Source: JAVXGM01 sp036657395 (GTDB lineage: Bacteria > Bacillota > Clostridia > Peptostreptococcales > Anaerovoracaceae). From it: a stretch of DNA of 64,000 nt. Under the pieces are notes generated by a model. That model worked only from the letters and a program-made list of their open reading frames with translations, did not search any database and was not told where the DNA came from. The stretch lies in the NCBI GenBank assembly GCA_036657395.1, contig JAVXGM010000004.1, positions 88,266 to 152,265 on the forward strand, given 5' to 3'. A program made the translations under genes and the position numbers. Below are positions 60,969 to 64,000 of the stretch, one piece after another; within the stretch, counting starts at the first letter, position 1, and every line of letters starts with the position of its first letter.

Positions 60969-62660
60969 ATGGCTTTTGACGGCATTGTCACACGTGGAAT
61001 AGCACAGGAATTAAATGAGCTATTGGTTTTAGGTAAGATAGAAAAAGTCTATCAGCCAGAATCCGATGAACTGGTTCTTAATATCCACACAAGAAAAGGC
61101 AATTTTAAATTATATATTTCTGCGAACAGCAACCATGCTAGAATTCATCTAGCTGAGGAAAGTTTCCTTAATCCATCCCAGCCTTCAGCTTTTTGTATGC
61201 TTCTTCGTAAACACCTTCAGGGTGGGCGAATTGTAAACATTGAACAAAAAGGTTGTGAGCGTATTATTGAAATCAGCTTGGAAACTATCAACGAATTAGG
61301 ATTTTCCGTGAACAAAAAACTAATTGTGGAAATTATGGGCAAGCACAGTAATATTATTTTGGTGGATGCCAATACAAATAAAATTTTAGACAGCATCAAA
61401 AGGATATCCATAGACGTAAACCGGGTCAGACAAGTGCTGCCAGGTAAGATTTATGCCTATCCTCCCATTCAAGATAAAATTCCGTTTCAGACCATCACAC
61501 CAATAGAGATGGATGGATTGTGCCAATGTTCCCCTGATATCTTACCTAAGGAACTGTTAAAGGGGATACAAGGCATTTCCCCAAGAATAGGTGTGCTCTT
61601 AAGTGAAGCCATCAGCCCTTACGAAAAACTTACTTCCATCAATACTTCTTTAACTAAACAGCAGCTTACGCCTGTAGTATATCTAAAAGATAACGGTGCG
61701 CCAGTGGACTTTCACGTAGTACCTTTATACGATGGGGACTGCCCATACAAAAAAGTCACTTTTGATACGGTAAGTGCGGCTATGACCTATTACTTTTCAC
61801 ACAAGGAATCCTCAAACAGAATTAAACAGAAATCTACAGATTTGAATAAAGCGGTGAAATCCCATCTAGATAAATTATATTTAAAAAAGCAGCGACTATC
61901 CGAAGACCTTTTAACTGCGGAGAATTCTGATGAATTGCGGCTTTTTGGGGAACTTCTTACAGCTAACATACACGCAATGCAAACTGGTGACACCCAGGTG
62001 ACTGTAACCAACTATTATGATGGAAGTCCGGTTACTATTCCCCTTGATAAGCGCCTTACCCCTGGGAGAAATGCTCAACGATATTTTAAAAGGTATGGTA
62101 AGGCAAAAACTGCTATTAAGGAAAAAAAAATTCAGCTTGAAGAAAATGATAAGGATATATACTATTTAGAATCTGTTGCAAACTTTATTGAAAGCGTAAC
62201 CCAGCTAGACGAAATAGACGTCTTGCGAGAAGAACTTGTGGAGTCTGGATTCCTTAGAAAAAAGAAAACTATGGGAACTACTAAAAAAAGGAAGGCTACT
62301 GCCTTCCAGTATGTTAGTGATGATGGGTTCTGTATCCTTGTTGGTCGAAATAACAAGGATAATGATTTGCTTACTTTTAAAACAGCAGGTCCAAAGGATT
62401 ATTGGTTTCACACCAAGGATATTCCTGGCTCTCACACTATCTTATTTACTCAAGGCAAGCAACTTACTGACACAGCTATTTTTCAGGCTGCCAGCCTAGC
62501 TGCACATCACAGCAAAGGCAAGGATTCAGAAAACGTTCCTGTAGATTACACCCAGGTTAGATATGTAAAAAAACCAACTGGCGCAAAACCGGGTATGGTA
62601 ATTTTCACTCATAATAAAACCGTGTATGTTACCCCTCAAGTGCCAGAATCCATTGAGTGA
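60969..62660 (+). CDS. rqcH: NFACT-family ribosome quality-control protein RqcH
   Basis: A 563-residue protein. The NFACT-N domain (MAFDGIVTRGIAQELNELL) is followed by a helix-hairpin-helix region (ISPRIGVLLSEA), a coiled coil (about residues 280-430) and the NFACT-R domain (YWFHTKDIPGSHTIL, HSKGKDSENVPVDYTQV). RqcH binds stalled 50S subunits and adds alanine tails. Its end overlaps the end of the convergent hydrolase by 32 bases. Confidence 0.92.
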   Translation: MAFDGIVTRGIAQELNELLVLGKIEKVYQPESDELVLNIHTRKGNFKLYISANSNHARIHLAEESFLNPSQPSAFCMLLRKHLQGGRIVNIEQKGCERIIEISLETINELGFSVNKKLIVEIMGKHSNIILVDANTNKILDSIKRISIDVNRVRQVLPGKIYAYPPIQDKIPFQTITPIEMDGLCQCSPDILPKELLKGIQGISPRIGVLLSEAISPYEKLTSINTSLTKQQLTPVVYLKDNGAPVDFHVVPLYDGDCPYKKVTFDTVSAAMTYYFSHKESSNRIKQKSTDLNKAVKSHLDKLYLKKQRLSEDLLTAENSDELRLFGELLTANIHAMQTGDTQVTVTNYYDGSPVTIPLDKRLTPGRNAQRYFKRYGKAKTAIKEKKIQLEENDKDIYYLESVANFIESVTQLDEIDVLREELVESGFLRKKKTMGTTKKRKATAFQYVSDDGFCILVGRNNKDNDLLTFKTAGPKDYWFHTKDIPGSHTILFTQGKQLTDTAIFQAASLAAHHSKGKDSENVPVDYTQVRYVKKPTGAKPGMVIFTHNKTVYVTPQVPESIE

Positions 62661-63489
62661 TTTTTTGGATTACTTCCTCACCTGTGTTTTCATTTCCTCC
62701 ATTATGGATTTCATGGAACAAACCAGGCAACTGAATAAATTTAAAATTTTCATTTCTATAGGCAGCCACTTTTTGGCTGCCTGTTATTTTACACACCTGA
62801 TCCTCTTCCCCATGAAGTAAGAGCATTGGTGTTCCTGCAGCCCCTTGATTGTCCTTTAATGTATTATCGGCTAAAGCATTTCCTATGTCAAACCCTTCTG
62901 CTGCTGCCAGCAGACTAATTCTTCCATGTACCAATGGATCTGCCTTGTATCCACCTATCATCTTAGGATGTCCAAGCTTATCTTCATCTATTCCAGTATC
63001 AATTGTAAGGGAAGGGGTAATTCGAGAAAATACTTTCAAGGCGATATACAAAGGCTTTGATACTGGGCGTGTCAATTCTATCCACGGTGCAGAAATCACA
63101 TAGCCTACAGGAATGTGGTTATTTTTTCCTCTTTTAGCATAATCTAAGGCTATATTTCCGCCCATGCTGTGACCATATAAAATTAGGGGGATCCCTGGAT
63201 AACGTGACTTACCTTCTTCAATAAGGGCATCTACATCTTTTAGTACTTCTTTTCTTGGGGCACAGTGGCCTCTAGTTCCAAAAGATTCTCCGTGGCCTCT
63301 CAAATCCATAGACAACATGGCTATATGAGATTTTTCCATATACCCGGCCACTCGATCATATCTACCAGCATATTCTCCAATTCCGTGAATAAGACATACC
63401 ACATATTTGGGAGAAAATACCTTCCAGTGATATCCTACAATATTTTTTTCCTTTGAATCTACTGTTTTTAACTGGAAATTTTCATACAT
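62629..63489 (-). CDS. Alpha/beta hydrolase, monoacylglycerol lipase/lysophospholipase-like
   Basis: A 286-residue hydrolase: CLIHGIGEYAGRYDRVA (oxyanion region), LYGHSMGGNIAL (nucleophile Ser in GHSMG), LLLHGEEDQVCKITGS (Asp) and FHEIHNGGNE (His). It is of the PldB/monoglyceride lipase type. ATG 63489 follows GGGAGG. Stand-alone, convergent with rqcH. Confidence 0.88.
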   Translation of the reverse strand: MYENFQLKTVDSKEKNIVGYHWKVFSPKYVVCLIHGIGEYAGRYDRVAGYMEKSHIAMLSMDLRGHGESFGTRGHCAPRKEVLKDVDALIEEGKSRYPGIPLILYGHSMGGNIALDYAKRGKNNHIPVGYVISAPWIELTRPVSKPLYIALKVFSRITPSLTIDTGIDEDKLGHPKMIGGYKADPLVHGRISLLAAAEGFDIGNALADNTLKDNQGAAGTPMLLLHGEEDQVCKITGSQKVAAYRNENFKFIQLPGLFHEIHNGGNENTGEEVIQKITQWILALEG

Positions 63490-63683
63490 TTTTAATTTAA
63501 CCTCCCTTACTAATTACCATAATATGACATTTTTTGCTCTTTATTCAACATTATATATATTTTCCTTGAAAAAAGTTAATTTATGTCATAGATTATATAA
63601 ACACAATTAAATTGTAGCTGTAAATACCACCCAATTTTTTAAATCATTCATATATTAAAACCAATGAAATGGAGGGTTGAATT

Positions 63684-63812
63684 ATGAAATGTAATTATAG
63701 AAAATGCAGTATTTGCAATCACAGTTATCACATTATACCTTTCAAAAGAGGTCTTATTTGCGAAGATTGTCTCACTTTATTTCGCAATGAACAGCCACCA
63801 GATGTGCTGTAA
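63684..63812 (+). CDS. 42-residue cysteine-rich protein, possible Gin (CsfB)-like
   Basis: A short frame with ATG 63684 after TGGAGGG and stop UAA. The protein has CSIC near residue 9 and CEDC near residue 29, spaced like the zinc knuckle of anti-sigma-G Gin (C-x2-C ... G-x-I-C-x2-C). A terminator follows at 63856. Gin controls late forespore sigma factor in spore formers. The assignment is by cysteine spacing only. Confidence 0.65.
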   Translation: MKCNYRKCSICNHSYHIIPFKRGLICEDCLTLFRNEQPPDVL

Positions 63813-63855
63813 CTCTACACACATATACGCCTTTGCTACTCATACTTAACAAATT

Positions 63856-63884
63856 AGAGCCACAGACAATGTGGCTCTATTTTG
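63856..63884 (+). terminator. Terminator of the 42-residue protein gene
   Basis: AGAGCCACA and TGTGGCTCT with a five-base loop followed by ATTTTG. Confidence 0.75.
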
Positions 63885-63961
63885 TCTAGTATTTAATATA
63901 TTATACCAAATACTATGTTGAAAGTCTCCAAAGCAATGACTTTGTCAACAAAATGATAACT

Positions 63962-63992
63962 AAAAAAAAGAACTACATACGTAGTTCTTTTT
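63962..63992. terminator. Bidirectional terminator at window end
   Basis: AAAAGAACTAC-ATAC-GTAGTTCTTTT with flanking A and T runs. It probably ends a gene beyond the window on the minus-strand side. Confidence 0.75.
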
Positions 63993-64000
63993 CAAACCGG

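Noticed and set aside
1..64000. CRISPR arrays, complete insertion sequences, rRNA, cobalamin riboswitch
   Set aside because: No regularly spaced repeats, transposase genes with inverted ends, rRNA segments or B12-box sequences were recognised on reading.

Overview
The window is low-GC, densely packed DNA from an anaerobic Gram-positive bacterium, most likely class Clostridia (Bacillota). Signs are strong AGGAGG-type ribosome binding sites, a B12-dependent ribonucleotide reductase, desulfoferrodoxin, a YtrA-type GntR/ABC module, RqcH, three sigma-54 enhancer-binding regulators and probable spore-associated peptidoglycan-binding proteins. I cannot fix the genus from sequence alone.

The dominant content (about 1.0-24.8 kb) is a complete pyrrolysine (Pyl) and methylamine system, almost all on the minus strand. 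A sigma-54 promoter at 17020-17035 precedes twelve tightly packed genes: mttB (trimethylamine methyltransferase with an in-frame UAG), its corrinoid protein mttC, a MtbA-like methyltransferase fused to a thioredoxin-like domain, a BioB-like radical SAM enzyme, a CobW GTPase, a MetH-activation-like protein, a RamA-like corrinoid activator, then pylB, pylC, pylSc, pylD and pylSn, ending at a terminator (5254-5290). The amber-decoding tRNA gene pylT (2602-2673) lies apart with its own sigma-A-type promoter. A second sigma-54 promoter (23254-23269) drives mtbC, mtbB (dimethylamine methyltransferase, also with an in-frame UAG) and a BCCT-family transporter. Each methylamine unit has its own PAS/AAA+/Fis regulator. 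The arrangement implies that the 21st/22nd-amino-acid machinery is made on demand with the enzymes that need it, while UAG also ends at least 13 genes here.

About 24.8-27.5 kb is a scar zone with an SstT transporter remnant and a GGDEF remnant around an unknown membrane-anchored protein and trmO. About 27.5-33.6 kb is a LuxR regulator divergent from an operon for an EutH-like permease, a glycyl radical enzyme of unassigned substrate and its activase. About 34.5-39.1 kb holds a sigma-54 regulator, two perfect palindromic upstream sites, a sigma-54 promoter and two enzymes resembling acylating (sulfo)acetaldehyde dehydrogenase and taurine aminotransferase.

The remainder (39-64 kb) is mostly housekeeping: lexA with an SOS box, a MoxR/VWA pair, a split LysO exporter, nrdJ, an MFS transporter, tRNA-Arg, a PnuC-like transporter behind a structured leader, sppA, a GntR/ABC operon, tsf, rpsB, a LytTR protein, rpoZ, gmk, yicC, rqcH, a lysophospholipase-like hydrolase and a 42-residue zinc-type protein. 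An integrase remnant lies at 60.5 kb. No CRISPR array, complete insertion sequence or rRNA was seen.
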